This document shows positions 1 through 7,105 of a stretch of DNA of 33,784 nt, piece by piece. The notes below the pieces were generated by a model. The model saw nothing but the letters and a program-made list of their open reading frames with translations, did no database searches and was not told where the DNA came from. The position numbers and the translations under genes were made by a program. Origin of the DNA: Candidatus Adlerbacteria bacterium (GTDB lineage: Bacteria; Patescibacteriota; Minisyncoccia; Phycocordibacterales; SBAW01); contig CAIUOD010000017.1 in the NCBI GenBank assembly GCA_903900775.1, positions 1 through 33,784 on the forward strand, in the 5' to 3' direction. How positions within the stretch are numbered: the first letter of the stretch is position 1; the number at the start of each line of letters is the position of its first letter.

Positions 1-1
1 C

Positions 2-949
2 GACCAATTAAATGATTTTTCAAAATCGGCGAAGAAAATCCCGGCCATTGTCGAATTTGTTGATATTGCGGGCCTCGTGCGCGGCGCGGCCGAAGGCGAG
101 GGTTTAGGCAATGCCTTCCTCTCGCATATCCGCGAGGTGGACGCCATCGCGCAGGTGGTGCGGATTTTTGACGACCCCAACATCATCCATGTCGAAGGCA
201 TCGTCGATCCGGTGCGCGATATCGAAACTATTAATCTAGAGCTTGCGCTTGCGGATTTTCAGACAGTCGAGAAAAGGCTTGGCTCGCTCGAGCGCGAGGT
301 GCGTGCCGGTAAGAAAGAATCATTAGTTGAAAATGCGGCCGCACAAAAAGCCCAACAGCTTTTGAAAGAAGGTTTGGCCGCGCGCGAGGGCAGCTATACA
401 GCCGAAGAGTTAAAAGCGCTCAAAGGTTTGCACTTGCTCACGATGAAGCCGGTGCTCTATGTGCTCAACAAACTTTCGGGTGGCCATAACTTTGACGAGA
501 TGAGCGACGAGCGCTGGCATCGACTCCTCGATTTCTTCGAAAAATCTGGCAGCTCATATGTGTTGGTAGATGCCAATATCGAGAGCGAACTGCGCGAACT
601 GCCCGAAGAAGACAAACAATCCTTCCGGCAGGAGTATGGCGCTATGGACGGTGGCTTGAGCGAGCTCATCACCGCGAGCTATGCGCTCCTTAATCTCATC
701 AGCTTCTTTACTACCGGTACCGACGAGAGCCGTGCGTGGACTATTGAGAAGGGCTCGGCCGCGCCCGAGGCGGGCGCGGCTATCCACACCGACTTTCGCG
801 ATAAATTTATCCGCGCCGAGGTTATCAATTGGCAAAAATTGCTCGATGCGGGCTCTCATGCCTCCGCAAAGGAAAAGGGTCTCGTGCGCACTGAAGGGAA
901 GACGTACGTTGTCGAAGACGGCGATGTGATAGAATTTTTGCATAGTTAG
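2..949 (+). CDS. ychF: Ribosome-binding ATPase/GTPase YchF (5' truncated by window edge)
   Basis: YchF is an Obg-family P-loop NTPase that binds ribosomes and prefers ATP. The frame is open from base 2, so the GTG at 77 in the ORF track is internal; the Walker A (G1) region lies off the window. Visible are the G3 motif DIAGLV, directly followed by the [11 protein letters not shown] switch segment typical of YchF, then [11 protein letters not shown], a helical coiled-coil insert, the G4-position YVLNKL, and a C-terminal TGS-like domain ending [22 protein letters not shown] and VEDGDVIEF. The 3' end is complete with a TAG stop. The gene is followed 24 nt later by an unrelated membrane protein. 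Family assignment is secure; only the N-terminus is missing. Confidence 0.95.
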   Translation, partial: DQLNDFSKSAKKIPAIVEFVDIAGLVRGAAEGEGLGNAFLSHIREVDAIAQVVRIFDDPNIIHVEGIVDPVRDIETINLELALADFQTVEKRLGSLEREVRAGKKESLVENAAAQKAQQLLKEGLAAREGSYTAEELKALKGLHLLTMKPVLYVLNKLSGGHNFDEMSDERWHRLLDFFEKSGSSYVLVDANIESELRELPEEDKQSFRQEYGAMDGGLSELITASYALLNLISFFTTGTDESRAWTIEKGSAAPEAGAAIHTDFRDKFIRAEVINWQKLLDAGSHASAKEKGLVRTEGKTYVVEDGDVIEFLHS

Positions 950-973
950 ATTACTCGCTTAATTTTCTCAATT

Positions 974-1939
974 ATGGAGAAGGCAAAAACAACGCCGAAG
1001 GATTTCTTTCTCTGGGCGGGGGCCATGGTCGCTTTTTATTGGAGTGTTGTTGCGCTGGTCTCGCTCATCTTTAGCTACCTCGACAATGTTTTTCCCGATA
1101 CGGCGCTCATGTACTATAGCGACCCGTATCAAGGCGGTATCAGCTACGAGATGGCCTCGCTCATCATTCTCTTCCCGCTCTTCCTCGTGCTCTTTTGGTT
1201 GATTCACCGCGACATCAGGCAGGACCCGACGCGCCGCGAGGTATGGGTGCGCCGCTGGGCGCTCATGCTGACGCTTTTTGTCGCCGGGTTTGCGATGGTG
1301 GTCGACCTCATCGTCCTACTCAACACGTTCTTGAGTGGTGAGATGCTCGGGGTGCGCTTCTTGCTCAAAGTGCTAGTCGTGCTTCTGGTTTCGTCCGCGG
1401 TGTTTATGCACTTCATCGCCGACATGTGGGGCTACTGGCAGCTGTATGCCGGGCGAGCCGCCCGCGTCGGCTGGGCCGCCGGTGTGTTGGTTGTTATTAC
1501 TATCGCGGCTGGCTTTATCATCGTCGGCACGCCGTGGCAGGCGCGCCAATATCGCCTCGACGAGCAGAGAGTTTCTGATCTTCAACAAATCCAATCCGAA
1601 ATTGTGAATTATTGGCAAGGCAAGCAAGTCCTGCCCACCTCGCTCGGCGCGCTCAATGATTCGATATCCGGCTTCTATGTGCCGGTAGATCCGCAGACAA
1701 AGCAATCCTATACCTACAGCACAAGCGGCAAAACATCCTTCAAACTTTGCGCGGATTTCAACGCCACGAGCCAGGGGAGCGGAGCGCAGGGCATGTATAC
1801 ACAGCCGGTCATGGCTGTTCCCGCGAGCGGTGTGGCGACTTCTAAAGGTCAGGTGGTCAGCACGAGCTGGCAGCACGGCGCAGGGGAGATGTGCTTTGTC
1901 CGCACAATTGACCCACAGCTCTACCCGCCAACTAAATAA
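974..1939 (+). CDS. DUF5671-type multi-pass membrane protein with pilin-like C-terminal domain
   Basis: This 321-aa protein has about five hydrophobic segments in the first ~190 residues (roughly 13-36, 60-78, 92-115, 123-147, 164-187). They are arranged like the DUF5671 membrane domain that recurs in Parcubacteria. The soluble tail begins with a helix (QRVSDLQQIQSEIVNYW) followed by LPTSLGALNDS and VPVDPQTKQSYTYS, which resembles the globular part of type IV pilins and GspG-like pseudopilins (the DP...Y.Y pattern). The combination suggests an envelope protein whose periplasmic domain was borrowed from a pseudopilin. Function is unknown. The gene lies between ychF and leuS and shows no SD. 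DUF5671 is recognised by pattern, not by search. Confidence 0.72.
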   Translation: MEKAKTTPKDFFLWAGAMVAFYWSVVALVSLIFSYLDNVFPDTALMYYSDPYQGGISYEMASLIILFPLFLVLFWLIHRDIRQDPTRREVWVRRWALMLTLFVAGFAMVVDLIVLLNTFLSGEMLGVRFLLKVLVVLLVSSAVFMHFIADMWGYWQLYAGRAARVGWAAGVLVVITIAAGFIIVGTPWQARQYRLDEQRVSDLQQIQSEIVNYWQGKQVLPTSLGALNDSISGFYVPVDPQTKQSYTYSTSGKTSFKLCADFNATSQGSGAQGMYTQPVMAVPASGVATSKGQVVSTSWQHGAGEMCFVRTIDPQLYPPTK

Positions 1940-1968
1940 CACTAAACCGTTTTCTTTTGCTCGATTCG

Positions 1969-1977
1969 TGCTATTGT
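1969..1977 (+). promoter_or_regulatory. Extended -10 promoter of leuS (near-leaderless)
   Basis: TG-C-TATTGT is an extended -10 element ending 7 nt before the leuS ATG. That spacing puts the likely transcription start at or next to the start codon. No SD is present. Confidence 0.5.
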
Positions 1978-1984
1978 GTGATGC

Positions 1985-4900
1985 ATGAGTGAGCGTTATG
2001 ACCACAAAGCCATCGAGAAAAAGTGGCAGCAGCGTTGGCAAGAGTCGCAGATTTTTCGTGCACAAGAAGACCTGCCCGCCGGCAAGGCAGGCGCTTCAAA
2101 ACCCAAAACCTACGTGCTCGATATGTTCCCGTACCCTTCGGGCGAAGGACTCCATGTCGGCCATCCCAAAGGCTACATTGCGACCGATATCTACGCGCGC
2201 TTCAAGCGCATGCAGGGCCACTCGGTTTTACACCCAATGGGATGGGACGCCTTCGGTTTGCCTGCCGAAAATTATGCGATAAAAAATAAAATCCACCCGG
2301 CCGTGGCGGTCGAGAAGAATATCGCGAATTTTAAAGACCAGCTTGCGCATATCGGTTTCGACTATGACTGGAGCCGCGAGATAAAAACGACCGATCCGGC
2401 GTTCTATAAGTGGACGCAGTGGATATTTTTGCAGCTCTATAAAAAAGGTTTGGCATTTCAAAGCGACGAGCCGATCAACTGGTGTCCTTCGTGCAAAACG
2501 GGCCTGGCGAACGAAGATTTGAATGGCAATGTATGCGAACGTTGCGACACGGTTGTTGAGAAAAAGCGGTTGCCGCAGTGGGTGCTCAAAATCACCGACT
2601 ATGCCGACCGGATGCTCCACGATTTGGACCACTTGCAGTGGCCCGAACACATCAAAGAGGCCCAGCGCAACTGGATCGGCCGGTCAGAGGGTGCCGAGAT
2701 CGAGTTTATCGTGCCGCGCTTTAAAGAAATTCTGCTTGCCAGCAGCAATGAAAGCAAGCGCGCGCGCGCCGAAAAATTATTTAAAGCATCGGGCCTCGAT
2801 ATAAAAGTACATACGCCAAAATCACTTGGCCTGACTGAAATCGAAGCGGACGAGAACGGCACCCTGGCTGAAAATGCCGAAGCTAAGGCGCGCGCCTATT
2901 CAGGAAAGACAAGCCTGCCCGTGCTGGCAATTGATACCGGTTTTGCGATAGAGGGAGAGGATCTTGATCTCGCACGTCCCAAACGAAATGCTCTTGGCGG
3001 TATTGATGAGAACTCTTTATCTCAAGATGAGGTGGGTGAAAAAATGCTCAAGTTCTATCAGGGTATTGCAAAAAAACATGGCGGTAGGGTCCTTGCACAT
3101 TGGATTGATGCGCTCGCGCTCGTTTTGCCTGACGGTTCGGTAGAACGGGCAGAAGATTCCCGCGAAGTCATTCTTACTGACATTGTCCACGGCGAATTCG
3201 ACAAATTTTTCCCTGTTCGCTCTCTCTACATTTCAAAAACGACTGGTAAGCCAGTAAAAGAAGAAACACCCGAAGAAGAAATTAAAGAGCTTGAACCAAT
3301 GGCTTGGGCGCAAAATGAACTAGTAAGCCGGCCGATAAAAGTTTTCACCACGCGGCCGGACACTTTGTTTGGCGCGAGCTATATGGTGTTGGCGCCGGAG
3401 CATCCGTTCATCCCCGCGATGAAAGCGAGCATCGAAAATTGGGACGAAGTAATTGCCTACATCAGCGAAGCGTCTGCTAAAACCGAAATAGATCGCACCA
3501 AAGAAGGCAAAGAAAAGACAGGCGTCGAGTTGAGGGGGCTCAAAGCCATCAATCCGGCAAACAAAGAACAAATCCCGCTCTACGTTGCCGACTATGTGCT
3601 CGGCGGCTATGGCACCGGGGCCATCATGGCCGTGCCCGCCCACGACGAGCGCGACTTTGCTTTTGCCAAAAAATTTAATTTGCCGGTAAAGAAAGTAATC
3701 GACCAAACGAAATATCTCATTTTTGATTTTGACGGCGTGATTGGTGACACCCTCGAGAACGCCCTTCTTGCCAAGGTAAGAATGGGGTTTTGCCGGGATA
3801 GAGAGGATGCCTATCAAGAAATGCTTACTTATGCGAACAAAAAACCAGTACACATACGCAACCACACGCTCTCGCCTGAAGAATTGCAAAAAGAATACGA
3901 CTGGACAAGCCGTTTCGGCGAAGAGATGCGCAAACAAAAAATAAAACTATTTGATGGTTTTATAACCGAAATACGTAAACTTCGAAATACGAAGATTGCT
4001 GTTGTCTCAAGCGGTTCAAATCTTTATGTCAGGTCGGCTGTCGAGCAGGGGAAGCTCAGCCCGACCCATGTTTTGTGTTTTGAAGACAATCATTCAAAAG
4101 AAGAAAAAATTGAGCGCATCTGTAAAGATTGGGGTGTTTCTGTCAAAGACGTATATTATTTCACAGATACTAAAGCTGACGTTTTTGAACTGGAAAACTT
4201 TTTAAGCAAAGAGCGCATTTTCGGCTGTTCGTGGGGGTTTTTGGGTAAAGAAGCGCTCGAGTCAGTGCTCCCCAAAGAGCAGGTGCTAGAAAACTTCTCG
4301 GACATTCACCGAGTGTTTGAAAACTTGCACACAGATGCGGGTATGCTCGTGGAGTCAGGCTCTTTTGACGGCCTAAATTCTGAAGACGCGAAGAAAAAGA
4401 TCACCGAGTTTGTGGGTGGGAAGATGGCAACGACCTACAAGCTCAAAGATTGGGTTTTTAGTCGCCAACGCTACTGGGGCGAGCCGATACCGATCATCCA
4501 TTGCCCGGCGCATGGCGCGGTTGCCGTGCCCGAGGATCAACTGCCCGTGCTTTTGCCCGAGGTGGAGTTTTATGAGCCTTCCGGCACGGGAGAGTCGCCG
4601 CTGGCAAACATCACCGAGTGGGTGAACACCACCTGCCCCACCTGCGGCGGCCCCGCCAAGCGAGAGACCAACACCATGCCACAGTGGGCGGGCTCGTCGT
4701 GGTACTACCTGCGCTTCATGGACCCGCGCAACGACGCTGCTTTGGTTGGCAAAGATAAAGAAAAATATTGGGCGCCGGTGGATGTCTATGTCGGCGGCGA
4801 TCATGCGGTAAGGCACCTCATCTATGCGCGCTTTTGGCACAAATTCCTCTATGACATCGGCGTGGTCAGCACGGTCGAGCCGTTTGCGCGCCTCGAATTC

Positions 4901-5602
4901 CTCGGATTTATTTTGGCCGAGGATGGCAAGAAGATGAGCAAGCGCCTTGGGAATGTTATCAACCCGACCGAAGTGGTGGCCAACTATGGCGCGGATTCCT
5001 TCCGCATATACGAGATGTTCATGGGGCCGTTCGAGAATACCGTCGCGTGGAATACGGCTTCGATTGCGGGCACGACCCGTTTTATCGAGCGCGTATGGCG
5101 GCTCGCAGGAGAGCCTTTGAGCGAGCAACCGGCGACAGTAGAGCTCGAGGCAATACTTCATCAGACTGCGAAAAAAGTCGGCGAAGATATCGAGGCGTTT
5201 AAATTTAATACCGCGGTCGCGCAGATGATGACATGCCTCAACGCGATGGAGAAAGCGGAGGGGATTCGAGCAGGGCAGTGGAAGGCTTTCATCCGCCTGC
5301 TCGCGCCCTTCGCGCCGCACGTCGCAGAAGAGTTGTGGGAGCGGTTGGGCGAGCCGTATTCGGTGCATCAGGCGGCGTGGCCACAATTTGATGAATCTAA
5401 AATATCGTCCGGCACTATAAAGGTCGCTGTCCAAGTAAATGGCAAAGTGCGCGGCTCGATAGAGCTTGCCCAAGGCGACACCGAAGGAGAGGCTTTAGCG
5501 AAGGCTCGTGGCGCGCCCGGGGTGGCCAAGTGGCTGGTCGAAGGCCGCGAGGTTAAAGCGCTCTATGTGCCTGGTAAAATTATAAGTTTCGTGGTTCAAT
5601 GA
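1985..5602 (+). CDS. leuS: Leucyl-tRNA synthetase with two enzyme domains inserted in its CP1 editing region
   Basis: The protein charges tRNA-Leu with leucine. It has 1205 aa against about 800-880 for ordinary bacterial LeuRS. LeuRS landmarks run in order: HIGH-type motif GLHVGH (55-60), zinc knuckle CPSC...CERC (167-187), IGRSEGAEIEF (231-241), editing-domain TTRPDT (455-460) and GTGAIMAVPAHDERD (544-557), W.FSRQRYWGEPIP (823-835), a second CPTC cluster (884-887), SSWYYLRFMDP (904-913), KMSKR (983-987), and the C-terminal VQVNGKVRG and YVPGKI. Two foreign blocks interrupt the editing region at ~247-440 (HAM1/RdgB-like) and ~576-783 (HAD-like). Without them about 800 aa remain. There is also a short PAGKAG insert (31-36) made by a palindromic repeat. 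The frame is open throughout and synthetase motifs resume cleanly after each insert, so this is not a frameshift or assembly join by appearance. LeuRS identity is certain; activity of the inserts is inferred. Confidence 0.97.
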   Translation: MSERYDHKAIEKKWQQRWQESQIFRAQEDLPAGKAGASKPKTYVLDMFPYPSGEGLHVGHPKGYIATDIYARFKRMQGHSVLHPMGWDAFGLPAENYAIKNKIHPAVAVEKNIANFKDQLAHIGFDYDWSREIKTTDPAFYKWTQWIFLQLYKKGLAFQSDEPINWCPSCKTGLANEDLNGNVCERCDTVVEKKRLPQWVLKITDYADRMLHDLDHLQWPEHIKEAQRNWIGRSEGAEIEFIVPRFKEILLASSNESKRARAEKLFKASGLDIKVHTPKSLGLTEIEADENGTLAENAEAKARAYSGKTSLPVLAIDTGFAIEGEDLDLARPKRNALGGIDENSLSQDEVGEKMLKFYQGIAKKHGGRVLAHWIDALALVLPDGSVERAEDSREVILTDIVHGEFDKFFPVRSLYISKTTGKPVKEETPEEEIKELEPMAWAQNELVSRPIKVFTTRPDTLFGASYMVLAPEHPFIPAMKASIENWDEVIAYISEASAKTEIDRTKEGKEKTGVELRGLKAINPANKEQIPLYVADYVLGGYGTGAIMAVPAHDERDFAFAKKFNLPVKKVIDQTKYLIFDFDGVIGDTLENALLAKVRMGFCRDREDAYQEMLTYANKKPVHIRNHTLSPEELQKEYDWTSRFGEEMRKQKIKLFDGFITEIRKLRNTKIAVVSSGSNLYVRSAVEQGKLSPTHVLCFEDNHSKEEKIERICKDWGVSVKDVYYFTDTKADVFELENFLSKERIFGCSWGFLGKEALESVLPKEQVLENFSDIHRVFENLHTDAGMLVESGSFDGLNSEDAKKKITEFVGGKMATTYKLKDWVFSRQRYWGEPIPIIHCPAHGAVAVPEDQLPVLLPEVEFYEPSGTGESPLANITEWVNTTCPTCGGPAKRETNTMPQWAGSSWYYLRFMDPRNDAALVGKDKEKYWAPVDVYVGGDHAVRHLIYARFWHKFLYDIGVVSTVEPFARLEFLGFILAEDGKKMSKRLGNVINPTEVVANYGADSFRIYEMFMGPFENTVAWNTASIAGTTRFIERVWRLAGEPLSEQPATVELEAILHQTAKKVGEDIEAFKFNTAVAQMMTCLNAMEKAEGIRAGQWKAFIRLLAPFAPHVAEELWERLGEPYSVHQAAWPQFDESKISSGTIKVAVQVNGKVRGSIELAQGDTEGEALAKARGAPGVAKWLVEGREVKALYVPGKIISFVVQ
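2071..2091. repeat. Short palindromic repeat inserted in frame in leuS
   Basis: CCTGCC-N9-GGCAGG forms a hairpin and encodes the extra residues LPAGKAG in the N-terminal linker before the catalytic YVLDMFPYPSG block. A close copy sits near the 3' end of mnmA (11962-11977). Inference: a small dispersed palindromic element tolerated inside genes. Confidence 0.6.
2723..3304 (+). other. Inserted HAM1/RdgB-like NTP pyrophosphatase domain within LeuRS
   Basis: LeuRS residues ~247-440 read as a full-length (~190 aa) member of the Ham1/RdgB (ITPase) fold. The block starts ILLASSNESKRARAEKLF, matching the N-terminal nucleotide-binding (T/S)xNxxK motif. It continues LAENAEAKARAYS, matching the family's eNA..KA helix, then VLAIDTGFAIEG, corresponding to the catalytic D(D/T)SGL loop with the second Asp kept. 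A region like the PGxxSAR segment (ARPKRNALGG) and a strand-rich C-terminal half follow. Family members hydrolyse dITP/XTP to the monophosphate and pyrophosphate. The insertion point is the turn between EIEFIV and RPIKVFTTRPDT at the entry of the editing domain. The EETPEEEIKELE stretch looks like an exit linker. Divergent C-terminal motifs mean activity is uncertain. Confidence 0.8.
3710..4333 (+). other. Inserted HAD-superfamily hydrolase domain within LeuRS
   Basis: LeuRS residues ~576-783 show HAD signatures in order: motif I YLIFDFDGVIGDT with both Asp present, a helical cap region, motif II IAVVSSGSN, a lysine in EEKIERI at the motif III position, and motif IV YYFTDTKADVFELE. The ~208 aa length is that of a complete HAD phosphatase. 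It replaces the loop between NLPVKKVI and GMLVESGSFDGLNSEDA of the editing domain. Base composition differs from the surroundings: 4081-4140 is about 35% GC by hand count against about 67% for 4681-4740 in the LeuRS core. This fits a later acquisition. Substrate is unknown. Confidence 0.82.
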
Positions 5603-5627
5603 GGTATATGCGTTTTGGGGACAGCAC

Positions 5628-5658
5628 TTGACCTTAAAAGTTAGCCATGATATATAAT
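5628..5658 (+). promoter_or_regulatory. Promoter of the sigma4/HARE-HTH gene
   Basis: TTGACC (5628-5633) is followed after 17 nt by TATATA, overlapping TATAAT (5653-5658). The ATG is 14 nt downstream and there is no SD. Confidence 0.6.
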
Positions 5659-5672
5659 AACACACCAATCAT

Positions 5673-6716
5673 ATGGTAGAAACAAGCGAAAAAATGGCCC
5701 TCAAGCCCAAAGTGATAGTAAAGAAGCTCCTAAGCTCTTTGCCCGAGCGCTCCCGCAACGTGCTGGAGAGCCGTTTTGGCTTGGCCGCTAATACCGAAAA
5801 GGTGACTTTAGAGGCCATCGGCGACCGCTATGGCATCACCCGCGAGCGTGTTCGTCAGATTGAAAATCACGCCTTGGCGGGGGTTAAAAAGTCGCCTGCT
5901 TTTGTCGAGGCGGAGGCCGCTTTTTCCGAGCTCGAGCGTATCATCGGCTCTTTGGGTGGTGTCGTATGCGAAAACGATTTGCTCGAGTTCATGTCCAAAG
6001 ACAAATCGATGCAGAACCACCTCTATTTTTTACTCGTCTTAGGCGACCCGTTTAAATATCGCAAAGAAGACGATGAGCTCAACCGTTGCTGGTATGTGGA
6101 CACCGAGTTAGCCGACAAAATCGGTGATGCACTCAAGCGTCTCTATGGTGGCCTCTCCGACGAAGACATCATCCCCGAAGGCGAGATGATCGACCGTTTT
6201 CTTAAAGAGCTCGAGACGGTAAATGATGAGCATCGCAATAGCGAGGTCTTGCGTCGTTGGCTCTCTATCTCTAAGACCATCGGCAAAAACCCGCTTGGTG
6301 AGTGGGGCCCGGCTTCTTCGCCAAATATCAAGACCAAAGGCGTGCGCGACTATGCCTACTTGGCAGTCAAGAAGCACGGCTCGCCGCTCCACTTCCGCGA
6401 GGTTGCCGCGATGATTGGCAAGCTTTTCAACCGTTCGGCCCATATCGCGACGACCCACAACGAACTCATCAAAGACGATCGCTTTGTGCTCGTTGGCCGC
6501 GGGATGTACGCGCTCAAAGAGTGGGGCTACACCGAGGGCGTCGTGCGCGATGTCATCCGCCAAGTATTGCAGGAGAATGGCCCGCTGCCCAAAGATCAAA
6601 TTATCGAGAAGGTGCTCAAAGAGCGGCACGTGAAGCCCGGCACGATCGCGGTCAATCTCCAAAACCAAAAATACTTTAAACGCTCCAAAGACGGTAAGTT
6701 TTCGGTAGTCAAATAA
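5673..6716 (+). CDS. Sigma-70 region 4 / HARE-HTH domain regulator
   Basis: This 347-aa DNA-binding protein has sigma-factor region 4 at its N-terminus: LPERSRNVLESRFGL, then TLEAIGDRYGITRERVRQIENHAL, the helix-turn-helix that reads -35 boxes (residues ~22-75). No sigma region 2 is present, so it is not a complete sigma factor. The middle is acidic and helical. A HARE-HTH-like winged helix follows (RDYAYLAVKKHGSPLHFREVA...FVLVGRGMYALKEWG, ~225-285), as in RNA polymerase delta subunit, then a second winged-helix segment to the end. It probably binds RNA polymerase or promoters. An alternative in-frame start is the ATG 21 nt downstream (MALKPK). It ends 2 nt from a convergent minus-strand gene. 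Confidence 0.82.
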   Translation: MVETSEKMALKPKVIVKKLLSSLPERSRNVLESRFGLAANTEKVTLEAIGDRYGITRERVRQIENHALAGVKKSPAFVEAEAAFSELERIIGSLGGVVCENDLLEFMSKDKSMQNHLYFLLVLGDPFKYRKEDDELNRCWYVDTELADKIGDALKRLYGGLSDEDIIPEGEMIDRFLKELETVNDEHRNSEVLRRWLSISKTIGKNPLGEWGPASSPNIKTKGVRDYAYLAVKKHGSPLHFREVAAMIGKLFNRSAHIATTHNELIKDDRFVLVGRGMYALKEWGYTEGVVRDVIRQVLQENGPLPKDQIIEKVLKERHVKPGTIAVNLQNQKYFKRSKDGKFSVVK

Positions 6717-6718
6717 GC

Positions 6719-7069
6719 CTACGCTTTAGCAGGGAAGATAGCGCGCCACAGCTGGCAGAATAGCCAGATAAAGCCCAGCGCCGCCGCGAATGCGGCGGCG
6801 CTGTTGAGAGTGCCAACGCCAAACCAGCTAACGACAAGACGAAGAAGCTCCCACATACAGAACGTATACGCCATCAAGACGACTCCCCACGTGGCACGGG
6901 TTCGGAATTTATCCATATGTTCGTCGTGGCCATTGAGCGCCAAGGCGTAGCCGAAACCCGAGAGGAAGCCGCGTAAAAAGATAATGAAGCCAATAGCTGT
7001 ACAGAAGGCAAAGAGGTAGCCGATATAATACAGCGGGTCGGCAAAGAAGGTTGAGTAGAAAGCAGTCAT
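6719..7069 (-). CDS. Small multi-pass membrane protein, function unknown
   Basis: The 116-aa protein has about three hydrophobic segments (roughly 14-36, 60-82, 86-111) separated by a short charged loop (NGHDEHMDKFRTR). No recognisable family or catalytic motif. The gene is convergent with the sigma4/HARE-HTH gene (2 nt apart) and divergent from the DUF8128-like gene, sharing a 36-nt promoter region with it. A perfect 11-bp hairpin lies inside the coding sequence over the SAAAFAAALG segment. Membrane location is clear; the role is not. Confidence 0.7.
   Translation of the reverse strand: MTAFYSTFFADPLYYIGYLFAFCTAIGFIIFLRGFLSGFGYALALNGHDEHMDKFRTRATWGVVLMAYTFCMWELLRLVVSWFGVGTLNSAAAFAAALGFIWLFCQLWRAIFPAKA
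6777..6802. repeat. Perfect 11-bp inverted repeat with GAAT loop
   Basis: AGCGCCGCCGC-GAAT-GCGGCGGCGCT. It lies about 60 nt past the stop of the + strand regulator gene and inside the minus-strand ORF. No T-tract follows on either strand, so it is not a canonical terminator, although it may stall or protect transcripts. Confidence 0.7.
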
Positions 7070-7081
7070 ACCAGTAGTAAA

Positions 7082-7096
7082 AGTATACTATATACT
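7082..7096. promoter_or_regulatory. Symmetrical divergent promoter
   Basis: AGTATACT (7082-7089) is self-complementary and gives a TATACT -10 box on both strands. On the minus strand the gap to the ATG at 7069 is 12 nt. On the plus strand a second TATACT (7091-7096) ends 9 nt before the ATG at 7106. Neither gene shows an SD. Confidence 0.6.
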
Positions 7097-7105
7097 TATA
7101 CCCAT

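Noticed and set aside
77-79. GTG at 77 as the start of ychF
   Set aside because: The frame is open to the window edge and the upstream codons encode the expected conserved VDIAGLV segment.
2723-4333. Inteins as an explanation for the leuS inserts
   Set aside because: No N-terminal Cys/Ser splice block, no C-terminal HN-Cys/Ser/Thr junction and no LAGLIDADG or HNH motif; instead each block matches a hydrolase fold.
2700-4340. Frameshift or chimeric assembly in leuS
   Set aside because: The frame is open across all four borders and LeuRS motifs resume in order after each insert. A join by chance in frame four times is unlikely, though reads were not available.
4373-5473. Long minus-strand ORF of 366 aa under leuS, and similar ones at 22611-23675, 13243-14046 and 1373-2065
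   Set aside because: They are antisense shadows of strongly supported genes, with His/Arg/Ala-rich low-information translations that follow from the GC-rich codon pattern.
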